Positions 53,211 to 61,390 of a stretch of 64,000 bases of DNA are shown here, piece after piece. The stretch covers positions 1 to 64,000 of the forward strand of contig JAJDAL010000059.1 in assembly GCA_029261875.1 (NCBI GenBank). Direction: 5' to 3'. Source of the stretch: Deltaproteobacteria bacterium. Its GTDB lineage: Bacteria > Myxococcota_A > UBA9160 > JAJDAL01. The notes beneath the pieces are model-generated. The model saw only the letters and a program-made list of their open reading frames with translations. It was not told the origin of the DNA and did no database searches. A program made the translations under genes and the position numbers. The first letter of the stretch is position 1. Every line of letters starts with the position of its first letter.

Positions 53211-54248
53211 CTAGTTGGCGAAGTAACGGCGCAAACGGGCCCCGACGAAGTTCGCCAGGGGAACCGGCATGCGGGTCCAAAGTCGCGACAAGCTCTGCAG
53301 GGCCGAATGATCTCCGGACAACACCGCGGCGCGGACCTCGCCACCGGCGCCGAAGCGCGACCAATGCAGGGGCTGCTCGACCGCACCCCAGCCGAGTTTG
53401 AAGCGATGCGTACCGCTTCCCACGGGCGAGCGTCCGAAATCGAAACCGCTCGCCTCGCGCGCGTGGGCCCAACGCAGGGCTTCCCAGTAGATCAGGTTGT
53501 TGGGACAGCGGCGGCGTTCCGAACGCAGCGTCGAAGCCCAGGGCACGGTGACCGTGTCGCCGAATTGAATGGCGACCAATCCCCCGACAGAGCGCGAACC
53601 ATCCCAGGCGATCACGAAGCGAAGGCGTTCCCCGAAGTGCTGCGCCGCCGCGGCAAAGAACGCCCGCGAATGCACGGGCGAGCCGAGGTCCCGCATGTTC
53701 ACACAGAAGGGTTCGTAGAATGCCCCCAAACCGTCGACGGAATCCGGAGGCAACAACAAGCCTTCGCGTTCGGCCTTGCGGGTTTGGTTGCGTACCTTGG
53801 CCCCCACGGCCTTCCACTGGGATTCCTCGTCTTCCGCGAGTGCCAGCCGCAGGTCGACGCGCGGCACCGACTCTCCGGTCTCGCGACAGCGCAGTGGTGC
53901 TTCCTGTCGAAATTCCAAGTCGACGGCGCCCACGCGTTTCGCCAGTGCGAAGGCCGCATCCACCAGCAATTCTTCGCTGGCCTCGTCCCGGGCGATGACG
54001 CCGGCGGAATCGAGAAACGGCATGGAGATCAACTCGCGGCGGCCACGCAGGGTCTTGAATTCGGCCAGGGGAAGCGCGCCGCAGATCTCGCCCTCGTCGT
54101 TTCGTAGCGCGAGATAGTGACTGCGGATCCCATAGGCGTCGCGCAGGATGTGGCACCAACTCGACGCGTGGCCCAATCCGAAGTGGGGTAAGGCCGCGAC
54201 GGCTTCGTCCCATTCCTCGCCGGGATTCTCGATCTCTTCGACCCGCAT
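53211..54248 (-). CDS. FemAB-like protein of the PEP-CTERM system type
   Basis: GNAT/FemAB-fold protein of 345 residues, close in length and pattern to the family called FemAB-related PEP-CTERM system-associated (TIGR03019): WCHILRDAYGIRSHYLALR near the start, KAVGAKVRNQTRKAEREGLLL, and LRWAHAREASGFDFGRSPVGSGTHRFKLGWGA. FemAB relatives transfer amino acids from tRNA onto a peptide; in PEP-CTERM loci they are usually near exosortase or EPS genes, but none is seen here. ATG at 54248 follows AAAGG. It links the window to PEP-CTERM protein processing. Confidence 0.85.
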   Translation of the reverse strand: MRVEEIENPGEEWDEAVAALPHFGLGHASSWCHILRDAYGIRSHYLALRNDEGEICGALPLAEFKTLRGRRELISMPFLDSAGVIARDEASEELLVDAAFALAKRVGAVDLEFRQEAPLRCRETGESVPRVDLRLALAEDEESQWKAVGAKVRNQTRKAEREGLLLPPDSVDGLGAFYEPFCVNMRDLGSPVHSRAFFAAAAQHFGERLRFVIAWDGSRSVGGLVAIQFGDTVTVPWASTLRSERRRCPNNLIYWEALRWAHAREASGFDFGRSPVGSGTHRFKLGWGAVEQPLHWSRFGAGGEVRAAVLSGDHSALQSLSRLWTRMPVPLANFVGARLRRYFAN

Positions 54249-54270
54249 GCTGCCTTTCTTGGAGAATCGT

Positions 54271-55212
54271 TTAAGGGGCGGCGGGGTAGGCTTTCGCCAA
54301 ACCACCCACAACGTCGAAGAATTCGTCGGCAATCTCACCGATGATCTCGGCCACGGGTCGTATTCGGTCGATTCGGCCGGCTACCTGACCGCAGAGTGCC
54401 AGACTCGCGTTCATATCCCCGCCGAAATAGAGCTTCATCGCGTTCCCGAACTCCCCCATGGCGTTCACATCGGCGTATTCGAGGGATTCGCTGTGTTCGG
54501 TGCGCAGGGCCCGCAGGCCCGGGCCAAAGCGACGATTGAGGAAGATCGTGTCGGTTTCGGCCGCCTCGACGATGCCGTTCTTCCAATTCTCGTGTACCGG
54601 AGATTCCGTGGCGGAAACCATTCGCGTACCCATCTGAATTCCCTCCGCCCCCAACGCGAACGCGGCCGCCATAGTGGCGCCATCGAGCATCCCGCCCGCG
54701 GCGATGATGGGGACCTCGACCTTCGACCGCACCAGGGGAAGCAACACCATGCTCGCAACGTCGCGCGGATTCTTGAAGCCCCCGCCCTCGCCGCCCTCCA
54801 CGATCAATCCGTCGACGCCCGCTTCGATGGCCTTCAAGGCACCGCGCAGCGTGGGCACCACGTGGAATACCGTGAGCCCCGCGGACTTGAGCGCGCTCGT
54901 GTACTTCATGGGACTGCCCGCCGACGTCGTGACGAACTTCACGCCCTCGGAAACCACGAAGTCGACGATGTTGGGATCGCGCACGAAGGCCTGGGCGATG
55001 TTGACGCCAAAAGGCTTGTCCGTGAGATCGCGCATCTTTCGGATTTCTTGTTTGACAACGTCGAGCTCGCCCGATGAAGTTTCGATGATCCCCATGGCGC
55101 CGGCGTTGGAGACCGCCGAGGCCAGCGGCGCCCGGGCGATCCACCCCATCGGGGCTTGAACGATCGGGACCTCGACTCCCAACATCTCCGTCACGCGGTT
55201 TCGGAAACCCAT
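54271..55212 (-). CDS. Nitronate monooxygenase-like FMN oxidoreductase
   Basis: FMN-binding TIM-barrel protein of 313 residues. It matches the NMO/2-nitropropane dioxygenase-like group: VPIVQAPMGWIARAPLASAVSNAGAMGIIETSSGELD, the VTTSAGSPMKY strand, GLIVEGGEGGGFKN, VPIIAAGGMLDGATMAAAFALGAEGIQMGTRMVSATES. NPD-type H that serves as catalytic base in true nitronate monooxygenases is not clearly placed, so it may be an enoyl-reductase-like FabK relative instead. GGAGG seven bases before the ATG at 55212. It overlaps no gene and runs in the same direction as the FemAB gene. Confidence 0.85.
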   Translation of the reverse strand: MGFRNRVTEMLGVEVPIVQAPMGWIARAPLASAVSNAGAMGIIETSSGELDVVKQEIRKMRDLTDKPFGVNIAQAFVRDPNIVDFVVSEGVKFVTTSAGSPMKYTSALKSAGLTVFHVVPTLRGALKAIEAGVDGLIVEGGEGGGFKNPRDVASMVLLPLVRSKVEVPIIAAGGMLDGATMAAAFALGAEGIQMGTRMVSATESPVHENWKNGIVEAAETDTIFLNRRFGPGLRALRTEHSESLEYADVNAMGEFGNAMKLYFGGDMNASLALCGQVAGRIDRIRPVAEIIGEIADEFFDVVGGLAKAYPAAP

Positions 55213-55411
55213 CGTGCATCCTCCGTTCCAGAACCGGCCCAAACATAGCGGGATTCCGTCCCTTTCTTGGCGGGTGCAAATCGGTCCCCGCGATCGCGCC
55301 GCGATGGGCCCCATCTCGCCGGTCGTATCGCTGCCCCCAGGCGGTCTTTCCCCGCTGGCCAGGCGCTGCCGGGCGGGGCACAATCGAGCAAAGCGCCCGG
55401 GAGGAAATCCG

Positions 55412-57553
55412 GTGACTTCCAAGACCAGCTACGGAATCTGCATGCTTTGTGAAGCGGCCTGCGGGATCGTCGTCGAACACGACGGCACGCGGGTAGAGCG
55501 GGTGCGAGGCGACGAACGCGATCCCTTCAGCGCCGGTCACATCTGTCCCAAGGGCGTGGCCCTGGCGGACCTTCAAAACGACCCCGATCGCATTCGCCGC
55601 CCGCTTCGAAAGCGCGGCGACGAATTCGTCGAAATCCCCTGGGACGAGGCGCTCGAGGAAGCCGCCGAGCGCATTTGGCAAATTCAGTCGCAACACGGCA
55701 ACGATGCCTTGGGGGTCTACACCGGCAATCCGACCGGCCACAGTTACACCGCAATCCTATCCGCCGACCACTTGAACAAGACGCTTAAGACCCGCAATCG
55801 TTTCTCGGCTGGATCCGTCGATGCGCTGCCCCGCTTGTTGGTTTCGCGCTTGATGTACGGGAATCAGGCGATCCTCCCGATCCCGGATTTGGAGCGCACG
55901 GATTACCTGCTGGTACTCGGCGCCAACCCCATGGTTTCGAACGGCAGTGTGATGACGGCACCGGACATCGCCGCAAGGCTTCGCGCCCTTCGCGCGCGCG
56001 GCGGAAAGCTCGTGGTGATCGACCCCAGGCGAAACGAGACCGCCGAGGTCGCCGACGCCCACTACTTCATTCGTCCGAGCACGGATGCGCTGTTCCTGGC
56101 CGCCATCCTGAATACGCTTTTCGCCGAGAACCGCACGACGCTCGACCGGGTCGCGCCCATGCTCGAAGGCGCCGACGCGCTACCGGGCCTGTTCGAGGCC
56201 TTCACACCGGAGCGCGTGGCGGCTGCGGTGGGGATCGACGCGGACGACATCCGAAAGATCGCCCGCGACTTCTCCGACGCGCCGACGGCGGCCTGCTACG
56301 GGCGCCTGGGAACCTGCGTGCAGGATTTCGCCGCACTGTGCAGCTGGCTGATCGACCTCGTCAACATCGTGTCGGGCAACTTCGACCGAAAAGGCGGCAG
56401 CATGTTTCCGGCACCGGCCACGGATCTCGCCGCGCTGGCCGAAACCATCGGCCAACGCGGAGAGTTCGACCGCTGGCGCAGTCGGGTGAGCAACCTGCCG
56501 GAGTTCAACGGCGAACTTCCGGTGGCCGCTTTTGCCGAAGAAATGGAGAACCCGGGTCCGGGACAGATTCGCGGCCTCCTCACCCACGCGGGCAATCCCG
56601 TGCTTTCGCTCCCCAACGGGCGCCGCCTCGAGCGCGCCTTCGCGAAGCTCGAATTCATGGTCTCGATCGATATCTACCGCAACGAGACGACGCGCCACGC
56701 GGATTTGATCCTGCCCCCGACCTTCGGCCTGGAGCGCGAGCACTATCCCATCGTGGGACACGCGGTCGCGGTCCGAAACACGGTCCACTACGCGCGGCCC
56801 GTTCTCGACAAGCCCGCGGACAGCCTCGACGATTGGGAGATCCTGCTCGATCTCGCTACCCGCATCGAAAAGAAGCGCGGCGGAATCGGCCGCTACCTCG
56901 CTCCCGCCAAGCACGCCGTGTTGCACGCCCTGGGACCGCGCGCGCTGTTGCGGGGATTGCTGCGACTGGGCCCCTACCCGCTCAGCTTGAAACAGCTCGA
57001 AGCGGCCCCCCACGGAATCGACCTGGGTCCGCTGTCCCCCCGGCTCCCCAAACTTTTGGGCAAGCAGGGACGCATCCAGGTCGCTCCGAAAATTCTGACC
57101 CAAGACCTGGATCGCCTCGAAGCGAGTGCCCAAACGCCGGGCCCGCGGCGCCCGCCCAACGGGTTGCTCCTGATCGGTCGCCGTTCGCTCCGCAGCAACA
57201 ATTCCTGGATGCACAACAGCGAACGCCTCGTGAAGGGACGCGACCGTTGTGTGCTTCTCATGCACCCGCTGGACGCCTCCGAGCGCGGCCTCGAAGGGGG
57301 CCAATCCATCGTCCTCAAATCCGCGGTGGGACAGATCGAAGTCCCCCTCGAAATCAGCGACGAAGTGATGCCCGGGGTGGTCAGCCTGCCCCACGGCTGG
57401 GGGCACGGGGGCGCGGGGACCCAGCAACGCGTCGCCAACGCCCACGCCGGCGCCAGCGTGAACGATGTCACGGACGACCGCCGCTTCGACCCGGTCTCGG
57501 GCACGACGAGCCTGAACGGCGTCCCGGTTTCCGTCAGCGCTGTAAGTGCCTGA
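55412..57553 (+). CDS. Molybdopterin-dependent oxidoreductase with [4Fe-4S] site
   Basis: Large molybdopterin (DMSO reductase family) subunit of 713 residues. The N-terminus binds a [4Fe-4S] cluster: C10-x2-C13-x3-C17-x27-C45 (CMLCEAACGI through HICPKG). Cofactor-binding features include NDPDRIRRPLRKRGDEFVEIPWDEALEE, LVVIDPRRNETAEVADAHYFIRPSTDALFLAA and a C-terminal VSLPHGWGHGG region. The Mo ligand position reads YTGNPTGHSY, lacking the Cys/Sec of formate dehydrogenases, so it is of a different subtype. No electron-transfer partner gene is adjacent. GTG at 55412 has GGAGG seven bases upstream. Substrate unknown. Confidence 0.88.
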   Translation: MTSKTSYGICMLCEAACGIVVEHDGTRVERVRGDERDPFSAGHICPKGVALADLQNDPDRIRRPLRKRGDEFVEIPWDEALEEAAERIWQIQSQHGNDALGVYTGNPTGHSYTAILSADHLNKTLKTRNRFSAGSVDALPRLLVSRLMYGNQAILPIPDLERTDYLLVLGANPMVSNGSVMTAPDIAARLRALRARGGKLVVIDPRRNETAEVADAHYFIRPSTDALFLAAILNTLFAENRTTLDRVAPMLEGADALPGLFEAFTPERVAAAVGIDADDIRKIARDFSDAPTAACYGRLGTCVQDFAALCSWLIDLVNIVSGNFDRKGGSMFPAPATDLAALAETIGQRGEFDRWRSRVSNLPEFNGELPVAAFAEEMENPGPGQIRGLLTHAGNPVLSLPNGRRLERAFAKLEFMVSIDIYRNETTRHADLILPPTFGLEREHYPIVGHAVAVRNTVHYARPVLDKPADSLDDWEILLDLATRIEKKRGGIGRYLAPAKHAVLHALGPRALLRGLLRLGPYPLSLKQLEAAPHGIDLGPLSPRLPKLLGKQGRIQVAPKILTQDLDRLEASAQTPGPRRPPNGLLLIGRRSLRSNNSWMHNSERLVKGRDRCVLLMHPLDASERGLEGGQSIVLKSAVGQIEVPLEISDEVMPGVVSLPHGWGHGGAGTQQRVANAHAGASVNDVTDDRRFDPVSGTTSLNGVPVSVSAVSA

Positions 57554-57631
57554 GAGCGGGCAAGCGCTACCCGGAGCGCCTCAAGTCGACGTTGACGAGT
57601 GCCGCTCAGTAGGGATACGCTAGAGGTCACC

Positions 57632-57727
57632 ATGTTGCCGATCGATTGCACCCAAACGCGCTATTTCGCCTTCTTCTTTACCTACCCCTGGTTCGAGACC
57701 AGGGCCGTGGGGAGTTGCGCCGAATAA
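57632..57727 (+). CDS. Aromatic-rich leader peptide of the DAHP synthase attenuator
   Basis: A 31-codon reading frame (MLPIDCTQTRYFAFFFTYPW and onwards to SCAE) with AGAGG five bases before its ATG. Codons 11-21 read YFAFFFTYPWF: eight of eleven are Phe, Tyr or Trp. It lies directly upstream of the DAHP synthase gene and overlaps the first hairpin. This is how trp/phe-type attenuation leaders look: ribosome stalling at scarce aromatic codons shifts RNA folding. It is not thought to have a function as a peptide. Confidence 0.9.
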   Translation: MLPIDCTQTRYFAFFFTYPWFETRAVGSCAE

Positions 57728-57783
57728 GAGCGGCACCAACGATTTACCCGAGGCCCTGGAGAAATCCGGGGCCTCTTTTTTTT
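57686..57783 (+). promoter_or_regulatory. Attenuator with alternative hairpins (regions 1-4)
   Basis: Region 1 (CCCTGGT, 57686-57692) can pair with region 2 (ACCAGGG, 57698-57704). The larger CCAGGGCC (57699-57706) is perfectly complementary to region 3, GGCCCTGG (57752-57759). Region 3 also pairs with region 4 in the terminator hairpin 57750-57775. Region 2:3 pairing excludes 3:4, so stalled ribosomes over region 1 would allow transcription into the DAHP synthase gene. The aromatic codons sit just before and over region 1. Confidence 0.88.
57750..57783 (+). terminator. Attenuator terminator (3:4 hairpin)
   Basis: Eleven-pair stem (57750-57760 with 57765-57775, one G-U pair), a GAAA tetraloop, then eight T (57776-57783). 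This is a strong intrinsic terminator placed between the leader peptide and the DAHP synthase start. Confidence 0.93.
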
Positions 57784-57814
57784 GTCCGAAAGCAAAGTTC
57801 CATTGGAGATCGAA

Positions 57815-58885
57815 ATGCAGGATTCCCTCGAAAACAAGAACGTCGTCGACGTTCGTCCCCTGATTTCGCCAGCCGCCGTCAAACGGGACCTCCCCGTGCC
57901 GGCGGAAGTCGCAGCCAGCGTACTCGCCACGCGAGCCGCGGTGCGCGACCTGATTCACGGGCGCGACAGCAAGCGGGTTCTCGCCATCGTGGGGCCGTGC
58001 TCGATTCACGATCGGGGGGTCGCGCTCGAATACGCCCAGCGCTTGAAATCCGTCGCCGACGAGATCGCCGACAGCGTGCTGGTGTTGATGCGGACGTACT
58101 TCGAGAAACCGCGCACGACCGTGGGCTGGAAGGGGTTGATCAACGATCCGGCGCTCGATGGGTCCTGCGACGTCCAGCGCGGGCTCTCCTTGACCCGTGA
58201 GATCCTGCTCGAGGTGGGAGCGATGGGCCTGGGCTGCGCGACGGAACTTCTCGACCCCGTCACGCCGCAATACGTGGGCGACTTGCTTTCCTGGGCTGCC
58301 ATCGGCGCCCGCACCACCGAGAGTCAGACCCATCGCGAGATGGCGAGCGGCCTGTCGATGCCCGTGGGTTTCAAGAATGGGGTCGACGGAGATCTGCGCA
58401 GCGCCAAGAACGCCCTGGCGTCGGCGCGGTCGTCCCACAGTTTCCTGGGCATCACGGCCGAAGGCGCCACCGCGGTCATCGTCACGCGAGGCAATCCCGA
58501 CTCGCACGTGGTGTTGCGGGGCGGAGCCAGCGGTCCCAATTACGCCGCGGATTCCGTGCGCCAGGCCGCGGCGGCGCTGGCGGAGCCCGCGATCGCGCGG
58601 CCGATCCTGATCGATTGTTCCCACGACAACTCGTCCCAGGACTTCACGCGCCAAGGCGCCGTGTGCCGAGCGGTAATCGATCAAGTTCGCTCGGGCTCCA
58701 ACTCGATCCTCGGTTTCATGCTCGAGAGCAACCTTCATCCGGGCCAACAGAAATGGCATCGCGATTGCGATCTCGCCTATGGGGTTTCCATCACCGATGG
58801 ATGCATCGGCTGGGAGGAAACCGAAACCCTTCTGCGCGAGGCCGCAGAGGCGGTGCGCAACCCGGGAATCCACTCCGCCGCTTGA
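57815..58885 (+). CDS. aroG: 3-deoxy-7-phosphoheptulonate (DAHP) synthase, AroG/F/H type
   Basis: Class I (AroA-alpha) DAHP synthase of 356 residues, the normal length. It condenses phosphoenolpyruvate and erythrose 4-phosphate at the entry to the shikimate pathway. Diagnostic segments are AIVGPCSIHD, MRTYFEKPRTTVGWKGLINDP, ATELLDPVTPQYVGDLLSWAAIGARTTESQTHREMASGLSMPVGFKNGVDG, VLRGGASGPNY, DCSHDNSSQD and LGFMLESNL with the metal/PEP ligands. The ATG at 57815 (GGAG six bases upstream) is preferred to a TTG inside the T tract at 57782. Regulated by the attenuator upstream. The isoform (Phe, Tyr or Trp sensitive) cannot be told. Confidence 0.95.
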   Translation: MQDSLENKNVVDVRPLISPAAVKRDLPVPAEVAASVLATRAAVRDLIHGRDSKRVLAIVGPCSIHDRGVALEYAQRLKSVADEIADSVLVLMRTYFEKPRTTVGWKGLINDPALDGSCDVQRGLSLTREILLEVGAMGLGCATELLDPVTPQYVGDLLSWAAIGARTTESQTHREMASGLSMPVGFKNGVDGDLRSAKNALASARSSHSFLGITAEGATAVIVTRGNPDSHVVLRGGASGPNYAADSVRQAAAALAEPAIARPILIDCSHDNSSQDFTRQGAVCRAVIDQVRSGSNSILGFMLESNLHPGQQKWHRDCDLAYGVSITDGCIGWEETETLLREAAEAVRNPGIHSAA

Positions 58886-58937
58886 GCGGCCCTGGCGACG
58901 GGGCTCCGCAGTCCTTGCGCCGAGGGATCGATCTCCC

Positions 58938-60377
58938 CTAGAGAGATTCGCTCGCGAGTCGCGCGTCGAGTTCCGCCCGCACGTGCGCGTGGCGCTCGCG
59001 CGTCAGGTCGTAGCGGCCAAAGATCCACAGCGAGGCCCCGACCAGGATGGCGATCGCGCAACCGCTCGCGTACCCGAGGTTGTGCACAACCGCTTCGGCG
59101 ACGCTTTCCGGAGCCGCGCCGGGCGCGAGTCCTACGGCGTCGACCACGATCCCCGCCACCAGGCTGCCGATCCCGAAGAACGCCTTGGCGGCGAACGAGA
59201 TGGCGCCGAAGAAGACGCCTTCGCGCCGACGACCGTGGACCAGCTGATCTTCGTCCGTGATGTCCGCCATCATCGAGCGCGCGGTCACCATGGGAGCCGC
59301 AATTCCAAAATTCGCGACCAGGCCCGTGGTGAAAACGTAGAGCGGGAGATAGAAAGAACTCGAAAGACCGGGCCAGAAACCCGCGATCTTGAGAAAGATC
59401 GGGATGACGGTAAACAGCGTGAAGATCTTCATGCCGCGGATGAACACGACCTTCTTGTCCAAGCGGTAGGCCTGGCCTCGCCAATAGCCCAAACCCGTAA
59501 AGATTCCCGTCCCCGAAGCCACGCCCCAGATGAAAAGATCCGCCGTGCTCACGCGCCAGAAGTACGTCCCCATGTGGAGCCCGAGGGAGACCGCGATCCC
59601 CCACGCCACATAGGTGACGAGGGTTCCCCAGAAGAGAGCCTGGAACGAGCGAAGTTTCAGGGCTTCGCGCATTCCGCCGAGCATGCTGCGAAAGATCGGT
59701 TCTCGCGCGGAATCCGCGTCGGCCTGCGGAAGCTGCGGGATGCACCAATGGGTCTTCGCGGCGGAAAGCACGATCAAGCTGAACATCAGGAGTGACATCG
59801 TGAGGGCAAACGGCGGGTAGGCGCCGGGATTCAATTGTCCGTTGGGAAAGGCATCCGTCGGCCGCATGAAGACCAATAGGCCGAGTGTCCCAGCGACGGC
59901 GTGTCCGATGCGGGTCAGGACCATTTGGATCGTCACGATGCTCGTTCGTTCCTGATAGTCCGTCGACAATTCCGCCCCGAGCGCCAGATGGGGCACGTGA
60001 AACAGGGTCATGGAAAATCGCGTCAAGACCGCAAAGACCGCCAGCCAGAGAAACAAGCCGCCCTGGCCGAGACCCTCGGGCGGCGCAAAGGTGAGATAGA
60101 AGAAGACGGAAACCGGCAGTGCGGACGCATACAGGAACGGGTGGCGGCGCCCGAAGCGCGACTGCATTCGGTCCGACAACGCACCCGCGAAAGGATCGGT
60201 GATCGCGTCGAACAACAGCGCGATCATGATGGCCTGCCCCGACAGGAAGCCCGACAAACCCACGACCTGGGTGTAGTAAAACAGCAGGAACAGCGTGTAG
60301 GACTCGTTTTTGAGCCCTTCGGCGGCCTGGCCGACGCCGTACCAGATCTTCGTGGGGGTGGGGACCGTTCCATTCAT
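58938..60377 (-). CDS. GPH-type MFS sugar/cation symporter family protein
   Basis: Polytopic transporter of 479 residues with about twelve membrane helices. It has the glycoside-pentoside-hexuronide:cation symporter pattern: WYGVGQAAEGLKNESYTLFLLFYYTQVVGLSG at the start and ALLFDAITDPFAGALSDRMQSRFGRRHPFLYASALP, including the conserved RxGRRxP loop, and a second-half MKIFTLFTVIPIF segment. Typical members import sugars with Na+ or H+. A weak ribosome-binding site precedes the ATG at 60377. No catabolic gene is beside it, so the substrate is unknown. Confidence 0.85.
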   Translation of the reverse strand: MNGTVPTPTKIWYGVGQAAEGLKNESYTLFLLFYYTQVVGLSGFLSGQAIMIALLFDAITDPFAGALSDRMQSRFGRRHPFLYASALPVSVFFYLTFAPPEGLGQGGLFLWLAVFAVLTRFSMTLFHVPHLALGAELSTDYQERTSIVTIQMVLTRIGHAVAGTLGLLVFMRPTDAFPNGQLNPGAYPPFALTMSLLMFSLIVLSAAKTHWCIPQLPQADADSAREPIFRSMLGGMREALKLRSFQALFWGTLVTYVAWGIAVSLGLHMGTYFWRVSTADLFIWGVASGTGIFTGLGYWRGQAYRLDKKVVFIRGMKIFTLFTVIPIFLKIAGFWPGLSSSFYLPLYVFTTGLVANFGIAAPMVTARSMMADITDEDQLVHGRRREGVFFGAISFAAKAFFGIGSLVAGIVVDAVGLAPGAAPESVAEAVVHNLGYASGCAIAILVGASLWIFGRYDLTRERHAHVRAELDARLASESL

Positions 60378-60462
60378 CGCTGGCAAGCCTACCCCGTTCG
60401 ACACTCGGCGACGCAATCCGGTTTCAGGCCCGGGTGGATTTCCCCGTGGTAAGCGTCGGGCG

Positions 60463-60673
60463 CTATTCCACGTAACCCAACGCCCGTAGGGCTTCGATAT
60501 CTTCGCTTTCCATTTGAATCCGTTGCTTGGGGTCGGACCGCCCCTGCTCCAGGGCGCGACGGGCCACTTCGCGCAGGGGCGCGAGTTCTTCCGACAGCGC
60601 TTCCGCCGGATTCGCCTGTTCGCCCGAATCCGCGGCCAGATCGAAGTACGCTAGGGGGATTCGACCCGCTCGA
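60463..60673 (-). pseudogene. C-terminal remnant of a sulfatase-like gene
   Basis: Reading leftward from about 60673, an open frame encodes IPLAYFDLAADSGEQANPAEALSEELAPLREVARRALEQG and ends QMESEDIEALRALGYVE before TAG at 60463. The YFDLAADSGEQ-N and final EALRALGYVE match the C-terminal end of bacterial sulfatases/phosphodiesterases. There is no start codon and no N-terminal part; the upstream sequence belongs to the thermonuclease gene. It is either a truncated pseudogene left by rearrangement or a very short unannotated piece of one. Confidence 0.65.
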
Positions 60674-61207
60674 CTAGTGCGCCCACAGTCCTCGCCGGTG
60701 GGTACGCGCTTCGTTCTCCGCCGCTACGAATTCTTTTCGAAATCGGCCTTCGCCGTATACGGTCCAGAATCGAGACCACCCGTTGCGAACCATTTCGACG
60801 TTGAGATTGTCCCCGTTGACGTAGACATAAGCGAGCAAACGACCGTGATCCCCGCGCTGGGGTCTTCCGGGCACTTCGAAATCCAAATGGACCGGCTGCC
60901 CTCCGATCAGCTCGCGCAGCCGATCCCGGGCCTCCTCGTATCCGGCTTCCTGGCGCTCGGGTGTATCGATCCGAAGCAGTCGCACCCGGTCACCACCGCT
61001 GCCTTCACACACGGCGTACAACGTATCGCCATCGATGACATCGGTGACCTTGCAGGGACCGGCCATCTTGTTGGCGGCAACCGAGGGGAGCGGAGCATCG
61101 GCGCTGGCACGATTTCGAACGGGTTTCGTCGGAGCCGGAACACTCACCCGCCCGAGGGCGAATCCGACACCGAGGGCCACTACAGCGATCCAGATGGAAT
61201 GACGCAT
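60674..61207 (-). CDS. Thermonuclease (SNase-like) with membrane anchor
   Basis: Protein of 177 residues. An N-terminal membrane or signal segment (WIAVVALGVGFALG) is followed by an SNase domain: CKVTDVIDGDT with D59-G-D61-T, RLLRIDTPE (R76, D81 and E84 match the catalytic R35, D40 and E43), and GRLLAYVYVN (R123 matches R87). The catalytic set is complete. It is likely exported or anchored and cuts nucleic acids with Ca2+. It overlaps nothing but lies immediately upstream of the sulfatase remnant. The start at 61207 has no strong ribosome-binding site. Confidence 0.88.
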   Translation of the reverse strand: MRHSIWIAVVALGVGFALGRVSVPAPTKPVRNRASADAPLPSVAANKMAGPCKVTDVIDGDTLYAVCEGSGGDRVRLLRIDTPERQEAGYEEARDRLRELIGGQPVHLDFEVPGRPQRGDHGRLLAYVYVNGDNLNVEMVRNGWSRFWTVYGEGRFRKEFVAAENEARTHRRGLWAH

Positions 61208-61390
61208 AGCGGGGCAGTTTACCGCGAAAACTCGCACGATTGTTCGACTCGATTCCCCCCTGAAGCGAGTTTTCACAGCGGCCGTCGGCCCCCAGCCTCG
61301 AGCCGCCGGATCGCATCCCGCCGCACGCCCACCGGCAAGGCCGATGCTTTCGAGACGCCTAACCGCCCCTAACTGCTATAGTTCGAGCCG

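Noticed and set aside
55214..55411. 66-codon upstream extension of the molybdopterin enzyme
   Set aside because: The GGAGG and GTG at 55412 sit right before the Cys cluster; the extension has no family similarity.
57592..57621. Promoter TTGACG - 18 bp - TACGCT for the DAHP synthase leader
   Set aside because: A start point seven bases after the -10 would lie past the leader ribosome-binding site at 57622-57626, so this cannot be the promoter as drawn.
57688..57703. T-arm-like sequence (GGTTCGANNCC) suggesting a tRNA
   Set aside because: There is no matching acceptor, D or anticodon arm; the stem is part of attenuator hairpin 1:2.
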